A stretch of 22,135 nt of DNA from positions 1 through 22,135 of the forward strand of contig JAYMTA010001048.1 in NCBI GenBank assembly GCA_036897625.1, in the 5' to 3' direction. Source of the DNA: Pelargonium cotyledonis (Eukaryota; Streptophyta; Magnoliopsida; Geraniales; Geraniaceae). Positions 1 to 10,500 of the stretch are shown piece after piece. Under the pieces are notes generated by a model. It was not told where the DNA came from and ran no database searches. It saw only the letters and a list, made by a program, of their open reading frames with translations. Both the position numbers and the translations under genes were made by a program. Positions within the stretch are counted from its first letter, which is position 1. Each line of letters starts with the position of its first letter.

Positions 1-527
1 TGCACGGCTTGACCGGAGGAGGGGTGTGGCATGGAGGCGGAGTGGGCGGAAGAGGTGACTGTGAAGGAGGGAAGGAAGGTGTGGAGACGAAAATGCCGGA
101 GGAGGAGGCCGCGAGAGAGGAGGATGAGGAGGCTGGAATCGGTTCGACGGAGGGGAAGTGGTACAGGATAGTGGGAACGGAGATGCGAGCGGGGCAAGGT
201 GCAAGTCAAGCGGACCAGGCAGAATGGGTCCGCCTGGGAGAGTAAAGCGTTCGATGTACCGGAGGGGGTGGCTGGGTTCAGTCCTGGTGGGTAGCCTTCT
301 ATAGCCGGCTGGGATCTCGAGATAGGATCTCAGTTTGCCAGTGTCTGTATTGCTATTTTAGGTGATTGGTTTTAAGTGGTACCGGGTTCGTTTGGTTGTG
401 GTTATTGGATCAGGGATTTAAGGTTCATAGTTTATGTCTCTAATGTATGTCTGGTTCTGAGTTTCAGTTTTTTGACTGTAAACTCTATTATCTAATATAA
501 ATGATCTTCGGATTGTTTCCATCAAAA
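1..527 (+). mobile_element. Probable 3' end of a LINE-type retrotransposon
   Basis: The first 250 bases are GC- and purine-rich, unlike anything else nearby. They pass into T/G-rich sequence and stop at an A-run at about 523-532, just after 'gattgtttccatc'. A GC-rich end of a coding part, a T/G-rich untranslated tail and a terminal poly(A) is the usual look of a plant L1-type LINE 3' end. The open frame at 9-245 is Glu/Gly/Arg-rich with no domain I recognise. The 5' end lies outside the window, so no target duplication can be tested. A processed transcript copy or an ordinary gene 3' end is also possible. Confidence 0.4.
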
Positions 528-532
528 AAAAA

Positions 533-1722
533 ATCTAAGAGATAATTATTTGTAAGTGATAATTATAGACTGCAATATTTTCTTATGGGATGAATATTAT
601 CTATAAACAAGTTTATTTGGATTTTCTTTTTAATTTCATAAGACGAGTTCTAGTTTCAATCAAAATTTGAATGTGAATTATTAAGTAATGGAGTTTGAGA
701 ACAATTATGTTACTAAACTCAACGTTTCGGGTTAGTTTAGTCAATCTCATTAGTTTGAAATGAGTAATCATTAACTCCAATGATGTGGTGCTAACAAGTC
801 AGTTATCATCCACAAGACATTATCAATTGTCACGTGTCGTTTTGAATTCTAATTTATCTACTTTTCAACTTGACATGTTATCGCTATGTGTCACACTAAA
901 TTATTATTGAATTATTTTTCAAAATGACACTTTATTGCACGCCGTTCAAGTTTTCGGTAAATTAAATCAAACTAGCGAAAGTGACTAAAACAATAATTTT
1001 CTCCGAGTTCAAGACGAGCATTGAAATGAGTTTTCTAGTATAAAGTAGCGGCAATAAAGTCATTTAAATAAATGGAAATTGACACTTCACTACCTTTTTT
1101 GTCATTTCTTCTAAAAGAGAGGGAAAAATTCAAGAATTTATCAAGTTTGATTGACCTTACAGGTATAGTGTCAATTGTTAAGAAACAAGTTACTAAAAAC
1201 TTAACGGTCAAATTTATTCATGTTTTGTCCAATTGTTCAACAGATATGTCTTGTGGGTGCTTCAATGTTTGTAGCATATGGCCAAACATTGCCAATCCAA
1301 TTCCAATGATCACAAAACACTTGTATTTTGTGTGATCCCTAACATTTCTGCTACCATTATCTGCACAATTACCCAATATAATTCTTCACAATACAACTCT
1401 AAATATTCAAACTTTGGAATATAATTTACTCCCATCAAGTAAATGCAAATTGCAAAACAATCCAAACAAAATATCTTTATGGGTTGAATAATAAAATAAT
1501 CTCACCATTCTCTCCTGACAAAACAAATATCCAATTTCTAAGAAAAATGATAGACCAAAGCAAACAAAACCACTACCATCTAAAGTCCCATTGCAGCCAA
1601 TAATAAGTTGGCTTTCAAGACCTACCAAGCACAGCATGTTTCAAAGCTTACAAAACCGTATTATCAAACTATCAAGAAACCAATGCTTCAGATTCCGATA
1701 CAATAGCATTTCCGGCGTCTGC
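533..1722. other. AT-rich intergenic stretch with actin 3' flank
   Basis: About 1.2 kb of AT-rich DNA with no coding frame I can support; the short frames at 1072-1335 and 1407-1637 resemble no known protein. The right part, just below 1723, must contain the minus-strand actin 3' untranslated region. I could not fix its poly(A) site. Confidence 0.5.
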
Positions 1723-3497
1723 TTAAAAGCATTTCCGGTGAACAATTGCTGGACCAGATTCGTCGTATTCGCCTTTGGATATCCACATCTGCAATGTAGG
1801 AAGAGACTCAGAAAACTACAACATATGGCGATGTAACGAAATAAAATTATGAAATGAGTTTGAGCATTTGGAAGAAAAAGTTTACCTGCTGGAAGGTGCT
1901 GAGGGAGGCTAAAATGGATCCTCCGATCCAGACACTGTACTTCCTCTCGGGTGGGGCCACAACCTTGATCTTCATGCTGCTGGGAGCAAGAGCAGTGATT
2001 TCCTTGCTCATTCGGTCAGCAATACCAGGGAACATGGTTGATCCACCACTGAGGACAATGTTTCCGTATAGATCCTTCCTGATATCAACGTCACACTTCA
2101 TGATGGAGTTGTATGTGGTTTCGTGAACTCCAGCAGCTTCCATGCCAACCAGTGATGGCTGGAAGAGTACTTCTGGGCAACGGAACCTCTCAGCCCCTAT
2201 TGTGATCACCTGACCATCAGGTAGCTCGTAGCTCTTTTCAACTGCAGAGCTGGTCTTTGAAGTCTCCAACTCTTGCTCAAAATCAAGGGCAACATAAGCA
2301 AGCTTTTCTTTCATGTCACGGACAATTTCCCGTTCGGCAGTTGTGGTGAAAGAGTACCCTCTCTCAGTGAGGATCTTCATTAAGGAGTCTGTTAGATCAC
2401 GACCGGCAAGATCCAACCGAAGGATTGCATGAGGAAGGGTATATCCTTCATAAATTGGCACAGTGTGGCTGACACCATCACCAGAGTCCAGTACTATACC
2501 TATTCACGCAAAAGTACCACCGAGTCAACCAACATGGCAAGTCAGGCAAGAGAATGAATAAGAAACTACATATCCCTCCCTTAAGAACAAAAAGTTCAAA
2601 ACTTGAACATTTGCACAAGTCTATCTATAGAATACTATTCTTACTAGTTTATGTGAAACATATAATCAGCCCGCAGAGTTCATGATTTTTTTTTTACAAA
2701 TTAGCATGAATAAGCATAGTTGATACCTATCAAATGATTAACTCGACGTATGCAAATATTCATTCTTATTCTTAAACAGTTCCTTCCTATCAGACTCACT
2801 CAGCTTCTGTGATCTTGCCCACGCAAATTTTGTTTAAATTGAGTTGAAACAACTCCTAAACTTGAGATATAAACAAAACCAAATTATAATCCTCTAGAAC
2901 TATAAATCTTCATAAATATTTATACAAACCTGTTGTACGACCACTGGCGTATAGCGAGAGGACGGCCTGGATAGCAACATACATAGCCGGCGAGTTGAAT
3001 GTCTCAAACATGATCTGGGTCATTTTCTCCCTATTAGCCTTGGGATTAAGAGGAGCTTCAGTAAGAAGTACTGGGTGTTCTTCAGGGGCAACACGAAGCT
3101 CGTTGTAGAAAGTGTGATGCCAAATCTTCTCCATATCATCCCAATTGCTGACAATGCCATGCTCAATTGGGTATTTTAAGGTCAAAATACCTCTTTTTGA
3201 TTGTGCTTCGTCACCCACATAGGCATCCTTTTGGCCCATGCCAACCATGACACCAGTATGTCGTGGTCGACCAACAATGCTAGGGAAAACTGCTCTTGGA
3301 GCATCATCACCAGCAAAACCAGCCTGTAACATCAAAAGGCTGTAGATGTTAGCATTTATGTTGTTAAAGAATTGCACATACCACGATAAGGTCACAAAAA
3401 CCAAACAGATTGAATGACATGGATAAGAAATTTGACAAACCTTGACCATTCCAGTTCCATTGTCACAGACAAGAGGCTGAATATCCTCCTCAGCCAT
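1723..3497 (-). CDS. ACT: Actin (complete, four coding exons, 376 aa)
   Basis: Complete plant actin, the subunit of cytoplasmic and nuclear filaments. Coding exons in transcript order are 3497-3441, 3323-2930, 2499-1886 and 1788-1723. All three introns are GT/AG (117, 430 and 97 bp). They fall after Lys19, inside the codon of Gly151 and after Gln355, the conserved plant actin positions. The joined frame is 1131 nt. The N-terminus is [19 protein letters not shown], one residue shorter than the common MADAEDIQ form. The two phosphate-binding loops (DNGTG near residue 12; LDSGDG at 154-159) and the adenosine motif GGSTMFPG are intact, and the C-terminus is [20 protein letters not shown]. Variants FNSPAM and ALDFEQE recall the actin-97-like clade of other eudicots (from memory, not aligned). 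No damage is seen. The isoform assignment is uncertain, the family is not. Confidence 0.98.
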
Positions 3498-5305
3498 TGT
3501 TTATGAACTTTTGAAAGAAAAGCTGCATGAAGTCAAAATATTAACTTCCTAAAATGGAAATGCAATATTTTGGTTTGTAAAACATATTTTGATGAATGTT
3601 CACCCGAAATGTTAGGGCAGCATAAAATGAAAGATAAAATATACACAATCTGTAAAACAAAACTACTTTTTATAGACAAATCTACCAGACCAAAAAAATT
3701 GTACAGCAACTACAGAAAAAAAAATCTTGTGAATAATGTGTAAAGAATTGAAGCAACGAAACAATTTAAGGAACCAACAACATTATCAATCACAAGGAGC
3801 TCTTAGGTTCCAATTAGAGTCTTAATTCAAGAAATGCAATTTTAATGAAATAGAAATTAAAGCAGCTGGTTAGTTCTTGCTTCCACATTCTTTAACTCTA
3901 CTACGGACTCTTGAAACTGCTCAAGCCTTGAAATTCATTATATTCAAGTGGTCTATCAACCCACGGTCATCATTTCTAACACTCTTGTATTATTAAATTG
4001 TGCCTAGGGTTGTCAGTTTTCTTTTGCAATTCATGCTCCTCAATAAGAGGACACGATTTCAGCCCTTCAAGTGCATGCATTAGTGTCAGATGAAGATCTC
4101 TACTGGCGGGTGGACGGTTAACGGTAGTGATCATGTCCTCTTCATATAGGAAGAGAATAGGAACCGTGCCCTTGTTGTGATAGATTGGATCACATGAATA
4201 TAAATTACTAGAACCTTAGGCTATATATCACGATTTGGTTTAGTTGAAAACAATGAAAACATCAATAAATAATCCTACATTTAAACTTTCAATCTTCCTC
4301 AAATTACTTAAGGAATGATCATTTCCTATCTGACATTCAACCACCAACTAGTGCAACAAAAAGAGATTTAAAGAATAGCTACTCTGAGAGGTTATGGGCC
4401 TAGGAGCTAACAACTCAATGATGTAAGCACGTCACTATAACCAATTTGTTGTCATTGATCAAGTATAAGTATAAATCAACCAAGATTGCTTTTAGTCGAG
4501 CTTTAATGTTGTAAAGATCATACAAATTTCCATTGCATGAACAGATTGTTTAAATACTTAAAAACAGATGATTTTTGGAACTGGTAAGTGGTAACAGAGG
4601 ACCCTAAACATCTTCTTAGGAAATTCAAAATGTTGGAATTATTGCTCATTGGAAAAGGTGGCTATAAGGAATAACGTAGCAATAGCAAATATTAAGGAAG
4701 CATTTGGATTAAAATCCTAATCCAAAAATGAACAATGATAGTTTCATTCCCTTTTTTATATTCCCAAATCCCAATCCTCACCAACGATTTTAATCCAAAC
4801 GTAACTAAGATCATCAAGCTATATACACAAAACACAATCCCAAATCCCAATAACACACGAAAAAGACTAGAAACAGATGATCAGACGATGATGTGATCCA
4901 ATTAGAAAAAGGGAAGTTCACAGATCATCAGAGATGGATCACAAACAAATCCGAGAACTTCTTATCGATCAGCTTAGACTGAATCTACATAACCCACTTG
5001 GGATGTTAAAAAAAACATGATCTTTACACCAGAGAATCCATCTCAAACCCCTTAAACACACACTCAACGATCACTAAACCCGCAACGTACATTCCAGCAA
5101 CCAAACACAGAAAATAATATGCTTGAAAAACAGATCTAAATCAACTTAAACAAAAACCCAGATCAGAACAGCCATCTAGAAGCAAGATGAAACCGAAAAA
5201 CAATCAGAACCCAAGTACGGAGACAATAAAAGGTACCTGAAGTTGGCAGGAGAGCAGAAGAATCCGAGAAAAAGGAGAAGGCTTTGAGCAGAGAAAGCTG
5301 AAAAT
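3498..5305 (-). other. Actin 5' untranslated exons and 1.7 kb leader intron
   Basis: Plant actin genes nearly always carry an intron in the 5' untranslated region close to the ATG. Here the minus strand has an acceptor 'ttcatgcag' ending at 3523, leaving 25 nt before the ATG. A matching donor CAG|GTACC has its exon end at 5237. The intron is therefore 3523-5236 (1714 bp). The leader exon is about 5237-5305, pyrimidine-rich and free of ATG. Leader introns of this kind are known to raise expression in plants; a role here is inference. The intron holds a small fold-back repeat at 4701-4801 and otherwise nothing I recognise. Confidence 0.8.
4701..4801. repeat. Small fold-back element (MITE-like) in the actin leader intron
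   Basis: catttggattaaaatc (4701-4716) is repeated in inverted form as gattttaatccaaacg (4786-4801), 15 of 16 bases matching, around a 69-bp centre. The 101-bp size and terminal inverted repeats suit a miniature transposon. I see no clear target duplication in the flanks (ttaaggaag / taactaaga), so the family is not assigned. Confidence 0.45.
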
Positions 5306-5345
5306 GTGAATGGGAATAAAGGCGGCAGAGGGGTTTTAAAACGCG
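5306..5345 (-). promoter_or_regulatory. Actin core promoter with TATA-like box
   Basis: The minus strand reads TTTTAAAA at 5341-5334. It is followed after roughly 30 bases by the pyrimidine-rich leader that ends at the splice donor at 5237. The start of transcription near 5305 is estimated from this spacing only. Confidence 0.5.
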
Positions 5346-5929
5346 AGATGAGGAAGCCAAATGAGAGTGAAATGCAAGTGAAATGAGACCCAGATGCAGT
5401 TTTGAGACGTTTCTGTTTGGTTGGCGAGAAAAAAGAAAGGGCTTTTGGGTTGGAAAGCGGAGAAAAAAGAGAATCTTCGAGACCAAACCACCAAAACAGT
5501 GTCGGGTATATCTAGAATCCAATAGCGTGATTAGCAGCCGTCCAAAGTAGATTTGGTCTTTTTTGAGGTGTAATAATCAATGTTGAGAAGAAAAATAAAT
5601 TAAAATTGACTAAAAAAAGAGTCTTAATCAAATCAAACGTTAGAGACCCATCTGAGTTTTGTCAGCAAAGATGGGCGGCTGTTGTGGGCCGAGGGCGGGC
5701 TGTTTTGTTGGGTCAGCCTCTGCCTCCCAAGCCGACCATCACTCCCAATATTCCAATGATATTGGCATTGGCCCCACCCACATACACATCCACTTCTCAC
5801 TTTTCTGTTAATTTTAAAGTTTTGTAACCATTAATAAGCTTCCGTCCGAAAATAAGGGTATGTATATATAAAAAATCAATAGTGTATAAGAAATCTATTA
5901 CACCACTATCATCAAAGATGTGTTGAGTG
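5346..5929. other. Actin upstream region
   Basis: About 580 bases upstream of the actin promoter. There is a GC-richer patch at 5669-5745 with a TGGGCC motif (about 5685). No credible coding frame is present; short frames on both strands lack any recognisable domain. Regulatory content is likely because of position but is not demonstrated. Confidence 0.4.
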
Positions 5930-5995
5930 ATGATTGATTCTGAGACATCTTCATACTCACATAGTTGAATTAACCAATTGCGTCACCCTTAGTGG
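5930..5995 (-). mobile_element. Diverged tRNA-derived SINE relic
   Basis: Read on the minus strand from 5995, the sequence ccactaagggtgacgcaatt and what follows match the SINE at 12881-12968 for about 57 bases, with roughly one difference in five. This covers the A-box region and runs to the 'gtctcag' before the B-box; the 3' part then diverges. No target duplication is visible, so the copy looks old or truncated. The 3' limit is uncertain. Confidence 0.6.
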
Positions 5996-6515
5996 TTAAT
6001 GAACTCATATGTTGAAAAGGTCGTTGGATTTTGTATCAAATGAGCAATGATATATGTATAAAATGATGTGTCAGCAAATGAGACATAACACATCAAATAT
6101 TCTTTTGGTGACTCGGTCAAGTTACAACGCGCTACGTGTGCAAGATGTTTAATAAACCAGACGTTTCGCGCCATAAATTCATGGGAGATGGTAGTATCTT
6201 ATACGTCGAGATGTTGTTCATTAAAATTAATTTTAAATTAGAAAAAATGAAATAAGTAATCGTCACATACACTGTCATGTCATTTTGTACATTTAGGCTT
6301 TAGCATTTTTCATATAAAATAATTTATTTTTTGTTTAAAATGTAATAAAATGTGTTTCTAAAGTAAGTCTTAACTTCTTTTTTTCCTAGCAAAAATATTC
6401 ATCAAAATCAGTTGCATTACTTATCAATAACATTTAAGTATAAATCAACATTTAAGAAAATATTGATTTTTCGTGATCTATATACGTATACACATGAATG
6501 TCATGGTCCACATAT
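5996..6515. other. Intergenic, nothing recognised
   Basis: AT-rich DNA between the SINE relic and the hAT element. No coding frame, RNA gene or repeat could be supported. Confidence 0.5.
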
Positions 6516-6936
6516 GCTACTTGTAGTACTGGCAATTCGGGTTTCGGGTCTGGGTCGGGCCGGGTTTGTCAGGGTCGGGTCTAGAAGAGGGAGACCCGGA
6601 CCCAATCCGTTGAAACTTCGGATTCGGGTCGGGTCTCGGGTTTATTTATTTATTTTTTTTAGAGAGGGAAGTACAAAACAAATAAATGGAAACAAATATT
6701 AAATTAAATATACAACAATATATTAGGCAACATGTATTGGTCAACTTGTGTAGTATTAGGAAATGTAGACATAATAGTAATATTACTAGCCTAACTTTTA
6801 CCTTTTCATAGACCCGTCGGGTTGATCCGACCCGAACCCGAGGATGATCGGGTCGTAAAATGTCAACCCGAACCCGAGCGGGTCAACCAGCGGGTTTTGT
6901 TGGGTTTGGACCCGTTTTGCCGGTATTAGCTACTTG
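6516..6936. mobile_element. Non-autonomous hAT transposon with 8-bp target duplication
   Basis: The element spans 6524-6928 (405 bp). Its ends are TAGTACTGGCAATTCGGGT and, on the other strand, TAATACCGGCAAAACGGGT: 19-bp inverted repeats with four mismatches. It is flanked by a perfect 8-bp duplication, gctacttg, at 6516-6523 and 6929-6936. Eight-base duplications and TA..GGCAA..CGGGT ends are characteristic of plant hAT elements. The subterminal zones (6537-6640 and 6812-6915) are crowded with GGGTCGGGT-like and CCCGAACCCG-like motifs, the usual hAT transposase-binding style. The AT-rich centre encodes nothing, so it must have moved with transposase from elsewhere. The intact duplication and modest repeat divergence suggest an insertion that is not very old. 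Confidence 0.93.
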
Positions 6937-7536
6937 GAAAGTGACATTTAAAAAGAATTTATTAATGGGAAGTTTATGAGTTTGACCTAGTTAATCAGAA
7001 AATAAACTGCATGAAATGGCCACACATCTGCTTACTACTGACTATTAAATTGGACTTTTGTGGATTTAAAATTGTTTTGCGTGTTGGAAGAGAGAAACTA
7101 TGACCAGTTGAGTCAAATTTGAGCAAACGTTGAATCCTTCAATATTGGCTAAAACAAATAAATAGATAAATTGACTAGCCGAGCATGAACTAGAGCTGTT
7201 AAAGATAGAAATCTATCATCATCATATGCAAAATATAGGGTTAAATTCTGAGGCATGTATGCAAATGCCATAGCAATTCTGGTATTCCACCATCTTCGGA
7301 GAAGTAGAAGACGATCAATACACTACCAAAGAAAAAAAGAATTTTTTCTTTTAACAGAACAATTCGGTTATCAATCTCAGTGAGGAACAACAATTTGATA
7401 ACAGTATCAATACTTTCAAGTTCCATTACATCCAATGAAAGATAAAATGAAATGCTTTTCGCCAGTTGAAATTGTCAAAATTCCAAAGCATACCAAATTA
7501 CACACTACTAATGCTCATTCACTCTTCTATCAAGAA
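6937..7536. other. Downstream flank and 3' UTR region of delta-COP
   Basis: Contains the delta-COP 3' untranslated region just below 7537 and about 0.4 kb of AT-rich DNA beyond. I could not place the poly(A) site with confidence. No other gene is supported; the small frame at 7241-7435 resembles nothing known. Confidence 0.45.
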
Positions 7537-10500
7537 TCAAACCACTTGGTAATTCTCGGTTATCAAATTTGTTCTCTGAGCGAACTTTGGAGGTGTTCCA
7601 CCTTCCAGTGGCAAGATATTGACAACCTGCAAAACCAACGTAATTGTCCATCTCAATCACAATCTTATTTGCACATTTTAATGATAAATTGTCTATCTTA
7701 TGATACCATATGCTTTTCCTACCTCACTCTCACCAACCTGTCAGACGAAGGATTCATAACACATTCATAAAAATCTATTTCAAATTATGAACTTGTAATA
7801 TACTTTTTCACTAAGCTAGTCTTCAACGGAAGAATTCATTCTAACAAATGAAGACACCTCCAACTATGAAGTTTGAAGCATGAGCTTGACCACACCATAT
7901 ATCTAGACGGGAAATCATATCCAATAGAAGAGCCAGAAGAATACTAATACCTATACAGTATATATAGTAGTGTAGTAGGATATATAATATCCATTGTCTT
8001 CTTGGTCACACTAAGTTTCAAAAGATTAAGCTTATAAGTGGAAGGCCCAACTTGTATATCAAGTGACAACGGGATACATTAACAGTACCGTTGACCTTGG
8101 TGCTTAAATACCAGTTGTGAAACTAATATAAGGATGACAGAACACCCACATCATCATGTGATGGTGGCACAACATCCAGCCATTTAGAAGATAGCATAAA
8201 GCAGTAATGAACAAAGGCTAATAACAAATATTAGGAGGGAAAGCAAACCTTCAGCTCACTGAAGGTACTGGTAGCTGAAAACTGCACAGAAATGGGGAAG
8301 AAAACAGACGAATCGGCTGGAGGAACAACGAATTCCATTGATCCACTGCAAAAGAAGGAATACAACATATGAGTACTATTCAGGGACAGGTAGCACAAGA
8401 AATTAGGAAGAGACCGATAACCCATAGTACCTGCGGTTTGAGTCATCTATGAGGACTATTGACCATTCCAAGACAGAATTCCTGGAGTCATACCTGTGAG
8501 AGAAAACATAGATGGACAAATGAAAAAGGTAAGCATATGGGAACCAGTCATGAATTGAATGACCATCACTGATAGCTAGTATGTCTAGGCTTCTGAATTT
8601 GAAAAGCAATTATTTTCCAGCTACAAAATAAGTGGTGTGAGTGTGTGTGTATACACAAACATTCAAAATGGTAAAAGAAAACATAACCATACAAAGATGT
8701 ACAAAAGCAAGAAATTCAAAGCTTACGGAGCGATAATGACAACTGAATGACATGCAGAGCACCGAAATCATAACTAGATGCAAGACATCCATATTTGACA
8801 CCCTATATTGTATATATAAAATATAAGGCTGAAAATATAATTAATTTGTAAACTTCTTACCTCCATTCCCCGTCAACCTGCCTTACATTTGGTGCTTCTC
8901 GAAGAGCAGGGAGAGGTACTGATATTGTGACATTTCGCAGATCAAACATAGACGAAGCTTCATATTCAATGCTAACATAAGTTTCATTTCCAGAAACAGA
9001 GGGCCAGCAGTTGACTGTAACAAAGTGTTCATGAATGTAAGTGCCTAATGCATATAGCAAAAATCATAAACTAGAAAGAAATGCTACATAAAATCTACAC
9101 TTACTTGACAATGGCACCATTGACTCATCCGCAGTTTGCATTCTCCACTTCAGGAGACCAACACCTGCCTCACCAGCTTGACCAGTGGGAAATGGCCTCT
9201 TGGGGTCCTTGAGGCCAAGAATATTTCTAGTGGAAAATAATTCCTTGTTCATATTAGGGTGGGTTTTGAAAAGGATGCCTGGGTTCCCACCCGATTCGAT
9301 CTGAAATCAAAGTAAGATAAAAATCATAAAATAAATGAATGATCAAAGTATGGCAAGCTCAAGGTACTGGCAAACAGACCTACTGCTTATCATTAAAGAC
9401 TTTGGTAGGCATTCAAATAGTAATATCCTAAAAACAAGTTGCTCCCTCAAAGGCATGCTTGATACTTGATAGTTATGCAATAAGAATCAAATGATGCACA
9501 CAGGTCAATTGGTACAACGCTCATTCATGTACACCATTGAGAAGGCTTGACATTAGCTATAAAGTACTCTTAACAGCTTCTGTTGTGCATATGGTTGAAA
9601 AGCTCATAATGAAAATATGCTTTTTCAAATGCTCCAAAATAGGTCAATGATTGAACTTCATCAAATTCAAGCAAGGAGATGAAACTTTATTTAAGGTCAA
9701 TCAGAAGTTGCAAGAACCTGGGTAGGATATACCAGAAAGAGCAAGATTCTACTAACAAAGACAAAACAATTCACATACTATGGACCAATGTGTTTAGCAC
9801 AAGTAGAGAGGAAATACCTGAACTTGGATAAGTCCATCTTCCTGGTTAAGAATTTGAAGCGACAAGGTCCCTTGGACGTCAAAGTTACTCAGTCCACCAT
9901 CTCTTCTAAGAGTTACATTGAGTTTCTCCTCAACAGTCAAAGTGACAGGATCGGTCAGCGGTGGAGCAGCTGATCTGGACAGGCCTGCTTTGGGTTGCAC
10001 ATCTTCCAGAATAACTTCACCTTCTGCTTTCAATGATTCCAAGAACTGATTTGCCTTCTGGGATTTACCAAGCTGCATACCAAGGCCTTTTGGAGGAGCA
10101 TTTGCAGGTGCAGATGGACGACCTAACAAATGCAAATATTTAGAAATATTCTCTCCAGGCCATAATCAGCCAGTTACACAACCATTTTTTTTTAAAATGC
10201 AGAATGTAATTGAATTCAGGGAAAGTTCAGGTAAGGTGGAATTGCAGAGCTCAAAACGAGATTTGTGCATTTACGCACCAAGGGCCATTAATAACACTAG
10301 TTCATCCATATAAAGGACCACTAACCTTTCGGTTTGCTGGAGTATGAATCAATATCAGTGCTTAATCCACCAAACCCAGATCCACTTCCAAAACCGCTGC
10401 CGCCGCTGCCACTAGATATACCCATATCACTAAAGCTACTCTCAAGTCTTCCGGAACCCATAGAGCCCATTGACTGCATAAACCCACCCTTATCACCCCT

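Noticed and set aside
9-245. 78-codon frame at the left edge
   Set aside because: Glu/Gly/Arg-rich composition from GC-rich purine DNA; no recognisable domain, better explained as part of the retrotransposon tail.
5163-5522. 119-codon minus-strand frame over the actin promoter and leader
   Set aside because: It covers the TATA-like box, leader exon and splice donor; composition is that of a pyrimidine-rich leader, with no known domain.
8630-8660. GT-rich microsatellite in a delta-COP intron
   Set aside because: Short and ordinary; gtgtgagtgtgtgtgt has no sign of function.
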